Under the pieces are notes generated by a model, which saw only the letters and a program-made list of their open reading frames with translations, searched no databases and was not told where the DNA came from. Positions 10,971 through 21,703 of a DNA stretch of 64,000 nucleotides are shown here, in pieces. The position numbers were made by a program, and so were the translations under genes. The stretch comes from Dioctria linearis (Eukaryota; Arthropoda; Insecta; Diptera; Asilidae), in NCBI GenBank assembly GCA_963930735.1, contig OZ005741.1, forward strand, positions 143,843,382-143,907,381. The letters run 5' to 3'. Every line of letters starts with the position of its first letter. The first letter of the stretch is position 1.

Positions 10971-12180
10971 ATGAAGCGCCACTCATTAAGCGGCATTCAT
11001 TACTTCCCCAAGTCAATCAAGCGCTATCAAGATCAAATTAAATGAACGAAATCCCCATAATTCCAATGTACATACGTACCTACATATTTCCCATGCATAT
11101 CTTTTCGTACGTACATACATATTCCAAAAGCATATGTACGTATATTACATACCTATTGTAATACGAGTATTCCCTGAAAATTATCTACAAAAAATTATGT
11201 AACACTTTCTTCTTTAAAGCCATTAACTATTTCTCTCTGAAGAATGCTCGAATTACATTTTCCTTTTCAAGTAACAATGACTTCACCTTTTCAATTCATA
11301 TCTATTGACAATAATTCCATTGCATTGTTTACATGAAACATACCCCTCAGCACGAGACCAATTCTAGCCATGTAGCGGCACTGGGCTGTCCCTGACCTAC
11401 CATACAACCAGTGCGCGCTTGCTTTAATTGTTATACCATATGTTTGGAAATACGCGTAATGTGCCTAGCGCTTGACCCACAAATTGTATTCTGTTGTTCT
11501 TCGCCTTTTTTTTTGTCACTCGCTTGCTCATATGTATATAGGAAATACTTTGAGCAATGAGTATGATGAAAAAACATTACTATGTCTAATATGCGTGAAG
11601 TTTTGACCCCTTTAATGGCGCTATATGAAGTTCCTGGTCATGTATATGCTATTAGCCAATAGCCGGCTTTTAAAATTCTTATATGCAGGGAAATCGTTCA
11701 AAAATATTGCTTAGCCATGCAATATTGATTTTCGCCGTTATGTATTGATGCAATATCGGTAGGCGTACCCAAAATTTCCTCACACATTTAACTGGGGAAA
11801 TATTTTGAGTAGCGCTAATATTGCTGGAATTTTCCTAATACTCACTATATACTAATTTTTCTTTAACCTCACTATGAATAATTCAGCCTTTAGCTGATTA
11901 TTCAAAATTTGGAACCAAATTTCCAAATAAAAAGCCAATGCGTCGTTAGCCAGAGGTAGTCAGTTTTAATCAGTTTTTGAAAAGGAACCAAGTGACCCCC
12001 GACCCACGGTAAGGTCTCTTGTTCCCTCTAAAAATTATAAAACTATAATAAGCTAGAGAAAAAATAAAGTGTAACGATCATGAAATAAATATTAATCAAG
12101 TAAAAAGTACAAGTTGTTAAAGTGAATTTTTTGATGTAAAATAAGTGAAGAGATTTTTTAATACAGGGACTCCCAGTTCT
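10971..12180 (+). repeat. Possible LTR-like segment
   Basis: A purine-rich run (AAGGGGGATGG) directly precedes TGTAATGAAGCGCC at 10971, as a polypurine tract precedes a 3' LTR. The segment has AATAAA at about 11925 and a U5-like tail (GACCCCCGACCCACGG near 11995). No second copy or clear right end is visible. It stops where the homology between integrase copies A and C begins (about 12200). Confidence 0.3.
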
Positions 12181-12199
12181 TGCTGTTTAAATTGCACAG

Positions 12200-13125
12200 T
12201 TATTATATTGGCGCATGTGACGTGTGTAAGGAAACCAAGGCTGCGAGCACCATTATTAGACCACCTATGGGAAAAGTGTCTCAGACAGAACGACCATGGC
12301 AGCGAATATATATCGACTTTTTAGGTCCCTACCCTAGATCTATAAACGGAAACATTTCTATAATAATTGTTCTTTACCACTTTACAAAATACCCCATGAA
12401 GAAGCCGGTTAAGAAGACCTCTGCTCAACAAATTTTCCAGTTCGTGAAGCCGAGCTATTCCACATGTTAGGAGTTCCAGAAACGATAGTAACAGACAATG
12501 GATCCCAATTTCGGTCCGCTCACTTTGCAAAGATAATAGAGAAATGCGGTGTACACCATCTCCGAACCGCGGTACACTCCCCACAAGCGAATGCATCTGA
12601 GCGAGTCAACAGATCCATACTATCGGGAATCCGAGCATGTCTCACCAGAGAACACGATAAATGGGACGAGAAATTAAGCCAAATAGCTAGTTCTTTAAGG
12701 AGCTCAATACATCAAGCGACCGGTTTCTCCCCGTATAAGGTACTATTTGGAGTTCAAATGGTGGAACACGCCAGTTCTTATAACTTACTGAAAACGCTAG
12801 GTACATTGAGCGAACCCACGGCATTAGATGAGACCGAAAAAGTACAGTTAATTCGTCCTTAAGTCCAAGGAAACCTGAGCCATGCATTCAACCAGGGTAC
12901 AAAGAATTATAACCTGCGTTCAAAACCAGTAGAGTTTAAGATAAATCAAGAGGTGTATAGGAGGAATTTCATGCAAAGCAGTTTCCAGAACCAAGTCAGT
13001 GCCAAGTTAGGACGTAAATTTCTCAAGTGTCGTAGAAGGGCAAGAAAAGGTAACGCGCTGTACGAGTTAGAAGATCTGCAAGAAAAGTTAATAGGGGTCT
13101 ACCACGCGAAAGACATTAGGCCTTA
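12200..13125 (+). pseudogene. pol: Integrase fragment A, Ulysses/Osvaldo-like Gypsy element
   Basis: CDVCKETKA is the second half of the HHCC finger. The core follows, with YIDFLGPYPRS, VTDNGSQFRS and SPQANASERVNRS (D, D and E of the catalytic triad). The C-terminal region (NQEVYRRNFMQSSFQNQ, ALYELEDLQ) ends at TAA near 13125. One shift near 12465 and another near 12860 break the frame. The DNA is very close to the integrase of element C (35100-36027), including the 3' non-coding repeats, so A is a 5'-truncated copy of the same family. Homology starts at about 12200, inside the zinc finger. Confidence 0.88.
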
Positions 13126-13289
13126 AGAGCTTTTTGAGGTAATTGGAGAGTCTGGTAAGATCACGTCGAGAAAAGTATTTAAATTCTTGTAGCGCTATGA
13201 AGTCATCCGGCAAGCGTCACTTGTAAATTATAGGTTATCGCGAAACTCTCTTATTGCCTCGTCAATGGTGGGTGATATACCTATTTTAA

Positions 13290-13870
13290 TTCAAACAAGC
13301 AATCATATCTCTACCCCTTTGGGAGTGGATAAATTCCTTCTAATCCCTCCTGGATTAGTCTCTGTATGAGGATTTTTCTTTTCTGGTGCTTCTTCATCAT
13401 TTCCTTAATCTGCGGTGGCTTGCCGAAAATTTGTAAAGGATAATGATCCGTGTAACATATCTCTACCCTTTAGGGTAGATAAATTCCTTCTAATCCCTCC
13501 CAGATAAGCCTCAGTATGAAGATTTTTCTTTTCTGTCTTTTTTCATCATATGCTTAATCTGCGGTGGTCTGGCGAAGATGTGTAAAGGACAATGTTCCTT
13601 ATAACATATATCTACCCTTTAGGAGTAGATAAATTCCTTCTAATCACTTCCGCATTAGCCTCAGTATGAGGATTTTTCTTTTCTGTCTTTTCTTCATCAT
13701 TTCCTTAATCTGCGGAGGTATGGGGGAACTTTGTAAAGAGCGATGAGCCTTGCAACATATTTCCAATAATTATGAGTGGATAATTCCCTACTACGCCCTT
13801 TAGACTAGTCTCATGATGAGGGGTTTCCTTTTCTGTCTCGTCTCATTGGTAATGAAGGGTCGTGAGTCGA
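13290..13870 (+). repeat. About 150-bp tandem repeats downstream of integrase A
   Basis: Units starting AACATAT(C/T)TCTACCC occur near 13302, 13455, 13604 and 13757 (spacing 149-153), each with TCAGTATGAGGATTTTTC and ATCTGCGG. Element C has the same unit about twice at 36207-36450. Copy number therefore varies within this family's 3' untranslated region. Confidence 0.9.
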
Positions 13871-13945
13871 GCCACATATTGGGCGCCCGCGAGGATGGGG
13901 CATAATATTAAAGACTGCCTAGCTCAGCGAGTACTACACTGGACA
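13846..13945 (+). other. tRNA-Lys-like halves in reversed order (copy A)
   Basis: About 13856-13893 reads like the 3' half of a lysine tRNA (GGGTCGTGAGTCGAGCC, then TTGGGCGCC). About 30 bases later CTAGCTCAG with GAGTA resembles the 5' half (A-box side). The same arrangement recurs at 36461-36535. The acceptor strands do not pair well, so a working tRNA is unlikely. Confidence 0.4.
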
Positions 13946-14190
13946 ATCCTTTAGGGCTCTGCGCTGTTGTTGTGGTCGTAGCGTACTGCATATAGCAGTA
14001 TGCTACACTGAGAATTACTTACTGCAGCATGTATGCTGGCCAGCTGCCATTCCGACAGTCCGCACGCCCTCCGACTCGAAGAATTCTTGCAGGCTGATGT
14101 AGGAGTAGAAGACAATCTTCTCTGTCTTGTCAAATCTTCTACAGCGAACACACAGAAGAAAGGATTAATTAAGTTTCCGAAGGCATAGAA

Positions 14191-14723
14191 ATGGAATTAG
14201 ACCCTGTACGTAAGTTCAAAGAATTTTTCATCCCTGAATATAATCTATTTTCAATCGATAAAATTATTTTCCCTATTATCAGGCAAAAAAATCCGAAAAT
14301 TATTGAAATTCAGTCACAGTCGCCGCTCTACGCGGTAAGTAACCATATTTGCGAGTGATAAAAGTTGGCAAAATCAGCTGAATGTTTCCCGTAAGAATAG
14401 ATTCAAAGGAACTACATGTATCTGCTAAATTCGGCAAGTTCCTCGGCATCGAGTGCAACTACAACACCTATAATATAGGATCTATGGCAATAGATTTAGT
14501 GGACGTCATCTTAGACAAAGAAGCGCCCTTCAGTGGTATTCCAGTATCACCAAATAAAAGCGGCAATCAAGCAGATGTATCTCTGTCGGAGCAAAATCAT
14601 CTGCCAACTATAGTTGGGGCCGCTCATCGAATAGCTACTGGTGAAAGCTTTGTTGCTCGTGCTAAGAGATACTCCCTGAACGGTATAGTTCCGCATTTAA
14701 TAGAATGGGAAGAAATATCGTAA
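14191..14723 (+). CDS. Unexplained ORFs inside the B LTR
   Basis: Two adjacent frames look protein-like. The first is 14191-14358 (MELDPVRKFKEFFIPEY...), with a strong splice donor GCG|GTAAGT at about 14335. The second is 14382-14723, 113 codons (IDSKELHVSAKFGKFLGIEC ... RATGESFVARAKRYSLNG in outline; balanced composition, ends EWEEIS). A possible acceptor CAG lies near 14380, but the reading frames do not join cleanly as written. I recognise no family. They could be an accessory gene or captured host exons. Confidence 0.35.
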
Positions 14724-16130
14724 GTCATATTTATCTATCATTATACACTTTTCCAAACTTGATACGGATGAATCCGATTACATTAAATTAATTACTAATC
14801 TTCGTTGTCAATTTCTTGTGAATGACACACGGATGTTACTTGGCTTAGTACGAAGTTCGATCGTAGGAGTACCTAAAATTACTTAATATAAAGATTGTTG
14901 ATTAATGACAGCGATTAATTTTATTTGAGATTACTTGTGGAAAAAGACAACATTTAGTCGAGGCGATCATTCCAGCTATACACATATACTTACATAGCTA
15001 ATCTTAGGATAGTCTAGGCGAATTGATTTCCTATTATTATATCTCTTCCATTAGTTTTTGTGGTCATGAGAGTCGACACTAATTACCTCACTAATTTATT
15101 GAAATTAATTTAGTGCTATATCGATAAAAGTAAACAAAGGATTTTGTGTTTTGCTTAGTTTTATAGTTCAATTAAGAGAAGAGGTTGTTACGAGTCTTCA
15201 TAATCGATTTTTTTTCTTTTTTTTTCATTTTATTGTTTAAGAAAAGTTCTACTTTCATTGGAATTATGAAATTATGTAAATATCAAACGACTTCGCTACT
15301 TTATAAGTTATCGGCACTTTGAGAGATTCGCCAGAAGGAAAAATGTTTTGAAATATTTTAGGTTGGACATTTTTGCGTAAGCACAAAATAATTATTTTTA
15401 CCTCATGTGTTTGGGAGCGTAGTATGAAACACGCAAATAAAGTGCTCAGGTACCGGGTAGAATGAGATTAAGACCAATAATAAGTTATTACGTGCATACA
15501 TACACATATTCCATATATATACAGCAAAGACATACTTTTAAATTTTAGAGTGTCTAGTTGAATTAAAGATATAAACTAGTTAATTTCAAAAATTAAATTA
15601 AAATTTTAATAAGATATTGAGCTGGGCGATATATCAGTAGTTCTATATAATAGGTAGACGGCTTAGTTAGTACGTCTTACTCGTGTTTTATCGAGCTTTT
15701 TGGTTGAACTAGCACTTATTTTAATATTAAATTTCTCGATCGTCTCCATTATATTAGATTGCATCATTCTACTACGTCAAATGTAGGGTGTTTAAATACA
15801 TATCTCAGCGATTATATGTATGGTGTATGCAAATCACTTTTTCTTATCAAATGATATGTTTAGTATATCTCCGCCGTAGGGATTTTTCTTTTTGTTCACC
15901 ATTCCTTCTTTTACGAATTTCCTTAGTTCGAATATGCTTTGAAGATTTTCCTTGATTATTAAAATATACATTCAATTCATGACAACTTCATTAGAATTAA
16001 CTTTAGTATAACTTTTATTTGTCTAGAAAAAGTACATGATTATGCGTATACTTCGGATTATTGCTTAAAGCACCAAAAATAATGTTAAAACGATAATTAC
16101 TGTTAAATACTCTCAATTATAACGTAGAGA
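14724..16130. other. Non-coding middle of the B LTR
   Basis: AT-rich sequence with no coding signal, no clear internal repeat and no similarity I can see to the C LTR in this part. Confidence 0.5.
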
Positions 16131-16567
16131 TGAATTGTTGAAAGCTTTTATTTTCTCCTTTCACTTCCCTGGAGCCCTCTTGCATGGAGGTCGTCTAGGT
16201 CCGCTAGTCTCTCTCTTTACAGGTCTACAAGGGACTCTGTAAATATATGCCGTCCGATTCAGTTGGGTGGTTGGGGTATGCAGGAAGGCAGACCATCTGC
16301 GCCTTCAATGAGGATGTAGGTAAGTGACGTAAAAGTCCCTTCAGGACTAAATGTGTGCCGGCGTTTTTGGTTAAAGGCTCGAGATTTTTTTGTATATGGC
16401 AGGCGGTAGGCTTTTTCGGGAAACCTCCCCACACTCTCCGCCAATAGCCGAGGTGAGCTAGCGTGCCGCCCTGCAGTCAACGCTGTCCGCCAAGTGATCT
16501 GTCAGCTCATGCTGGCAGTCTGGACTTCACGTCCTAGCCAATCACTCAATATAGTTCCATAACAAAA

Positions 16568-16584
16568 TGGCGCCCAACGTTTGG
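16568..16584 (+). promoter_or_regulatory. Primer binding site of element B, tRNA-Lys type
   Basis: TGGCGCCCAACGTTTGG begins three bases after the LTR end. It matches the complement of the lysine tRNA 3' end for 13 bases and then shows two changes compared with the intact site of element C. Confidence 0.8.
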
Positions 16585-17580
16585 CCACCTCAATTAGACT
16601 TCGGTGGTCTAAGTATAACATGTGCTGAGGACTGCGATTACTTCGAGATATGGGCATTTGGCTTGTAGTTAAATAGCCTTACTCGGTAATCTGAAAATCA
16701 GTGGAAATTATATGCGGACTTGAGTCTAATTGGTTTGTGATTTGAATTTTTCTTGTAAAGTAAAGTAAAGTTTTTTGAAAATTTTGATATTTTGATTTTT
16801 GAAATTTGATTGTATAAAGCAGTTGAAGTTCGACTCTAGGTTTGACTTTGGTCAAGCCTCGAGTCTGAACAGGTGTCTAGTTTTTTGAATTTTTGAATTT
16901 TTTTTTAATGATCTTTCCCGGTGGCCTTTTGCCATGGAAATGGTAGGTGGCCTCACAAAATGTTTTTTTGTTCGAGCTCTCACGGAGACATGTCCTTGCT
17001 GGCCAACTGGCTGGATAGAGTCAAGAGTCTGTGAGACGACTTTTTGGCTTTTAGTCAACTAGTCGACTACATTTATAACTCTGCCCGGATAGCAGACTAG
17101 CTGGATATGTTGATCAGGTGAGGAGGAGAGAAAGAGTTTTCGGAGGGTGAAGGTGATGCTGGAGATCTTCAGTAATCAGGAGTTGGCATACTGCTAACTG
17201 CCTGGCTGAAGCATCTCTAGTAACATTTTCAGCCTTTGACATCTCCAACTTTACTCTTACCAGAGTTCTGTGAGAACTCAAACATTTTCCGCGCACACAT
17301 TCACGTCGCTTACTTGCATTCTATTTCTGACCTGAAAGAGAGAGCGACCTGGAGGACTTTTATGTTTGGAGAGTTAGCTCCTGGAGTATGAGGGAGAAAT
17401 GTTATGAATTTCTTTCTTGTGGATTTTTTTTTAACGTCTGAGCTAAGATTTTTGTAGTTTTTCAAATGCAGTTAGCACTTATATCTTTTTCAAATACAGT
17501 TAACACTTATATCTTTTTGACTCCGCGGCTGTGGTAGTAGCAGTAGTGAACTCTGAGGGGTTAGAGTACTCCCAGTCTTG
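16585..17580 (+). other. Untranslated leader of element B
   Basis: About 1 kb with no coherent coding frame. It keeps phrases also found in the C leader (GGGCATTTGGCTT near 16650; a CTTTCCCGGTGGC / ATGGAAATGG block near 16913). Near 17470-17520 a 37-base phrase (GTTAGCACTTATATC) is duplicated. Confidence 0.6.
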
Positions 17581-17599
17581 AAATTTCCTTTTCTTTAAA

Positions 17600-18384
17600 T
17601 GTATTTGAAACTTTGGTAATTACGACTAGAATTCAGAAGCATGTCTTAAAACGTGGATTGGACAGCAGTCAAACTGCCCGAACTGCAGATTCCATCTCAG
17701 TCAGTATGATTTTACTGAATATGCATGGGCTCTTCCAAAAAAAAATGTTTTACGAGGCCTGTTTGTCAGGATGCCCGAACGGCAGCACCCGTGTTTGATT
17801 TACCACCTCTAACGATCCCAGCAGTTAGTCGAGGATCCCTGTCACCTGGAATGCTAAATCCGCGTTCCACGACTTTTTCAAATCCCAGCTCGCGACGAAA
17901 TATTCCACTACCTACTGCTTAGGGTCAGAGCTAAGCAGCGACTGAAGCCTTGCTGGCAGGTCTGCGCCTGCAGACGCCGGATTTTGTTCGAGAAGGCCTC
18001 GAGCAGAGCCTAAATACCTTACGGACTGAATTGGCAAATAGTGTCCGACAGCAAATATCAGCTGAAATGCCACCAGTCGATTTTTCACGGCCACCTCTTT
18101 CTACGGGTGATCCGAGACCACCACTAGAGTTTAACGACGTGCGTAGGCAGTCGTTTAACCGACCGTCTTCAGCTTTTGGTCAACCTGGACCAAACTTTGT
18201 TCAACCTCCACAAGCTCCATCTTATCGTATCCCGGCAAGCGTAGGACAACGACGTTCTGGCAGCCCCATCCGAAGATGGAATATATCCTATAGTGGCGAC
18301 AACTCTCGACTTACAGTCGACGAATTCGAGTTTAGAGTGGAAGCATTGACTTACTCGTCCTTAGACGGAGACTTTATCTCCTAG
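17600..18384 (+). pseudogene. gag: Gag of element B: zinc-finger remnant and capsid part
   Basis: The frame CLKTWIGQQSNCPNCR near 17640-17690 is the end of a RING-like finger, equivalent to the finger that opens Gag of element C. After frameshifts, a second open frame (17950-18384) gives a Pro- and Arg-rich linker and then SPIRRWNISYSGDNSRLTVDEFEFRVEA (split by the usual Gag spacing), matching SPIKGCRLVYSGDSSRLSLEDFIFRVEA-type sequence in C. It stops at TAG 18382-18384, just where C reads through into the capsid core. Confidence 0.75.
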
Positions 18385-18860
18385 TACGGCACATGACAAC
18401 CTTGCTTTCTGGACCAGCGACGGTACTGGTCTCTCCTGGGGCAGAACTCCACTCCTTCGTGGGAGTATGTAAAGACAGCTCTGTTAGCTGAATGGGGAGT
18501 ACCGAAGGATGACCTTAAGGTCAAGGTCCAGCTGATGTTGAGGAAACAGAAAGCAGGGGAGTCATTTGCTACCTACCGTCAACACCTGGTACATCTGCGC
18601 GAACAACTGCAAAGCCCTTTGGCGGACGGAGAGTTTCGAGGGATCGTGAAGGCTAATCTACTGTCTGCCCTAACAACACCTCAGAACGTTAGCTGCTGGA
18701 ACTGTGACCAGCCCGGTCTCTTTTACCAAGACTGCCGACAGGAAAGACAGGTCGTGTTCTGCTATGGATGCGGACGCAAAAATATCTTCAAGCTAGGCTG
18801 CTGCCATTGCCGACAGAAAAACCTGAGACGGGTCGGGAATACCACAACCTTTTCTCGACC
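18385..18860 (+). pseudogene. gag: Gag of element B: capsid core and nucleocapsid knuckles
   Basis: LLAEWGVPKDDLKVKVQL and KAGESFATYRQHLVHLREQL (about 18485-18620) match the capsid core of element C. The nucleocapsid follows as CWNCDQPGLFYQDC and CYGCGRKN ... CCHC (about 18690-18810). The first knuckle has Tyr/Phe where CCHC boxes have His, as in C, so this may be a family trait. Gag packages element RNA. Beyond about 18860 the reading becomes non-homologous and the protease is absent. Confidence 0.8.
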
Positions 18861-19139
18861 AGCGTCAACGTCACGCGCGACAACTGCAATGAACACTGCA
18901 CTTCAGGCCTTGAACAAGGAGGAGGGTCCGCCCTATTAGCAGATCCCAACGATGAGTCATTAAATTGTCCGCTGATATCATTCAGTGACTCTGATGATAT
19001 CAGCAAACCTCCTGATGGTTCAAATATTTCACTGATAGAGACGGAGAATTTAATAGATTTCTCCGCTGCATATTGGTTTTCTGCGTCCATATCCTTGGTC
19101 AGTAAAAGGAAATGTCTGCATATTAAAAGATCTTGATCG

Positions 19140-19887
19140 CTTTTCAAGTTCCCGATTTTCAAACCTATGAGAAAAGCATCTACACTCAATGTGTGCCAGT
19201 TCATCGAAGCGGAAGTGTTCCATGTGTTCGGAGTCCCGGAAACGATAGTCTCTGACAATGGAGTCCAGTTTTGCTCGGCTCAGTTCACCAGATTACTGGA
19301 CAAGTATGGGGTGAAGCACTTGCGGACGGCAGTTTACTCGCCGCAAGCAAACGCCTCAAAGCGAGTAAATAGGTCTCTATTGTCAGGGATTAGAGCATAC
19401 ATCCGGAAGGAACTTACGAAGTGGGATGAGAAGCTGAGCTAAATTGCCAGTTCCCTCAGGACCTCTTTCCACCAAGCAACTGGTTTCTCTCCTTTTCGAA
19501 CACTTTTCGGTCAGCAAATGATTTAACAGGGCAGCTCGTATTCCATCTTGAGGAGCCTTGGGACTCTTAATGAGCCTCTGAGAGTAGATGCTGAAGATAA
19601 AATGAGATTGATCCGTGCGAGAGAGCAGGAGAACTTACACCATGCATTCGAACAGGGTTCAAGAGCCTATAATCTCAAGGCGAAGCCTGTTAATTTCAGA
19701 GTGGGTCAAGAAGTATTCAGACGGAATTTTGCCCAAAGCAACTTCCAACAGCAGACTAGTGCGTAACTTGGACGAAAATTTGTCAAGGGTCGGGTTAGAG
19801 CCAAGAAAGGAAACTCCTTATACGAGCTTGAAGATCTGCAGGGAAAACCGTTAGGAGTCTATTACGCTAAAGAAATCAGGCAAGGAT
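19140..19887 (+). pseudogene. pol: Integrase C-terminal half of element B
   Basis: EVFHVFGVPETIVSDNGVQF and SPQANASKRVNRSLLSG carry the second Asp of the catalytic triad, but the third acidic residue (Glu in ASERVNRS of copies A and C) reads Lys. LYELEDLQGKPLGVYYAKEIRQG closes the protein near 19887. TAA at 19441-19443, another stop near 19523 and a shift near 19766 interrupt it. Protease, RT, RNase H and the first half of integrase are deleted between about 18900 and 19140. It is more diverged from A and C than those are from each other. Confidence 0.85.
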
Positions 19888-19889
19888 AA

Positions 19890-20506
19890 CCATTCTAGAA
19901 TCGTCATCTATCTATTGCTCCTTTTACTCCTGATAGCCTTAGCAAGACATCCAGCCAGCTTCACTGGCAAACTACAGGATGCCAATGTGGCGCTTAGGAC
20001 ATCCCCAGCCTAGCGGCCGGCGTCCCTTCCCTACTCCCTAGCATAGTAATGCTCATAATTCTTTAATCCCCTCCTATATGGTAACCCTGCGGCAGATAGC
20101 CTGTCGTAGGAATCCCATTGGTTTATATGTCTTCGGAAATTTTAGGAAGAGTACCAACATGTCACTACTTCGACGACGCCTTGGAGACATACCCTTGAAC
20201 AATCGCTGGTCGGAGATCAGAGTGAGATGTTGTGCCCGGAAAGCTTAGCTATCAGTTGGTTCGGTTACTGATCGCAAGGTATTCTCAGCATCTCGGTGAA
20301 GGAAGGCAGAGAGACATCGACCGGCTGGATTTTTTAGGTTACCAGCTTGTCGATGTACCTTTGGTTTCCAACACGGAGAAGGATGTCGAGGTCTGATCGA
20401 AGACTGACGGGACTCCAGGGATGTGTCCTCGATGCGTCATCGGTAAGCAGGGGCAACACTCGTAGTCAAGTACGAGTAATATATAGTAAAATATAGTTCC
20501 ATAACA
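19890..20506 (+). repeat. 3' non-coding end of element B with LTR terminus
   Basis: After integrase there is about 600 bp without a gene, ending AATATAGTTCCATAACA at 20506. Those 17 bases match the end of B's left LTR (16548-16564). The rest does not resemble the left LTR, so the right LTR is mostly deleted or replaced. Confidence 0.5.
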
Positions 20507-21703
20507 CTGTTATGGTCGCATGTGGGCTTGGCGAGGTAGGAGATGCCAAGTGTAATCACGGCAAGACGCTCAGGTGAACTTACCCTGACCACTAGCCGTC
20601 AGAGCTGTCAGCGGAACGACACACACACAATATGGGGAAACTGTGAAAGGGAAGTTAAGAGATACAAGGTGGTTTTTTGGCAGAAAATGAAATTGCTGCT
20701 GGGAGAACAGTTTCTTACGAAAGTAAAAAGTGAAAAATTTTGGTACAAGTAGAGTACTTCGCAGAAACAACAGCATAAAAAGGAAAAATGAATTCAAGAA
20801 AAATAATCCGCCGAAGAAACAAACAGCGAAGAAAATTGAAAAGAAACGTAGGAGGAAAACGATATCAGCCGAAAGGTTGGATAGAAGAGTATGGGGACAC
20901 CTGCGTGAAGCACCCTTTCCCCCAAGAAACCAAGATAAGTACCGACTGAAAGCCTCTCATATTATGATTTAGAATAATTTCGCTTCAAACTATTTGGTGG
21001 AAGTTTTAATATTCGTGCAAGAAGAGAAATTTCGGAAGAGACAAAACAAAGTCCCCTCCAATTTGTACAAAATATCCACGCTGCAAAGTGTTTTATTATA
21101 TCACATTTAAATATTAAATATTAATATGAATCTGCTAAAAAATTAAAAAGCAAAGCGCCCACACTAATATCGCGGGACTCTAATATAATCGACAGATATA
21201 ATTATTAAATTTCTTTTCGAGCATAAAGTCAAATGGTTCCAAACGTTGCAACGCTGCAAAGGATTTTAGTATATTATATTTACCTGACATTCTTGCAAAT
21301 TTTTTAGAAAAACCGAATAATATCCCTGGTGCTGTATGCGTCGTCACGCAGCAAAGTGCTTAAATTTATACTGCGGGACTGTAATCTAATTATAGGATAT
21401 TCATATTAAATTTTTTTTTCAAAAGAACGATATTTAAGCTGCTTCATACCTCGTAAAACTGCAAAGTGCTTTACTATATCATCTTTACATGATGTTATTG
21501 CGAATTAGTCAGGAGAAAGGAGAACAGTATTCAATTTACTTCATGCGTCGTCACGCAGCAAAGTGCTTTAATTTATATTGCGGGACTCTAATGTAATTAT
21601 AAGATATTCATATTAATTTTCTTTCAAAAGAACGATATTTAAGCTGCTTGATACTGCGTAAAACTGTAAAGTGCTTTACTATAACATCTTTCGATGATAT
21701 GTT

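Larger units (their letters stand above)
13968..16564 (+). repeat. About 2.6-kb LTR of element B
   Basis: It begins TGTTGTGGTCGTAG and ends TTCCATAACA, matching the LTR ends of element C (TGTTATGG ... CCATAACA). A tRNA-Lys-type primer site follows three bases later. The last 400 bases share landmarks with the C LTR (AAGTCCCTTCAGGAC, CTTCACGTCCT). Length fits the unusually long LTRs of this group. It directly follows the 3' end of fragment A and precedes the internal part of B, so it serves as right end of one and left end of the other. The left boundary is approximate. Confidence 0.65.

Noticed and set aside
13846..13945. A functional tRNA-Lys gene
   Set aside because: The halves are in reversed order, the acceptor strands do not pair and the anticodon region is absent.
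18788..19258. 156-codon minus-strand frame
   Set aside because: It lies opposite nucleocapsid and integrase coding of element B and has no motif; shadow frame.
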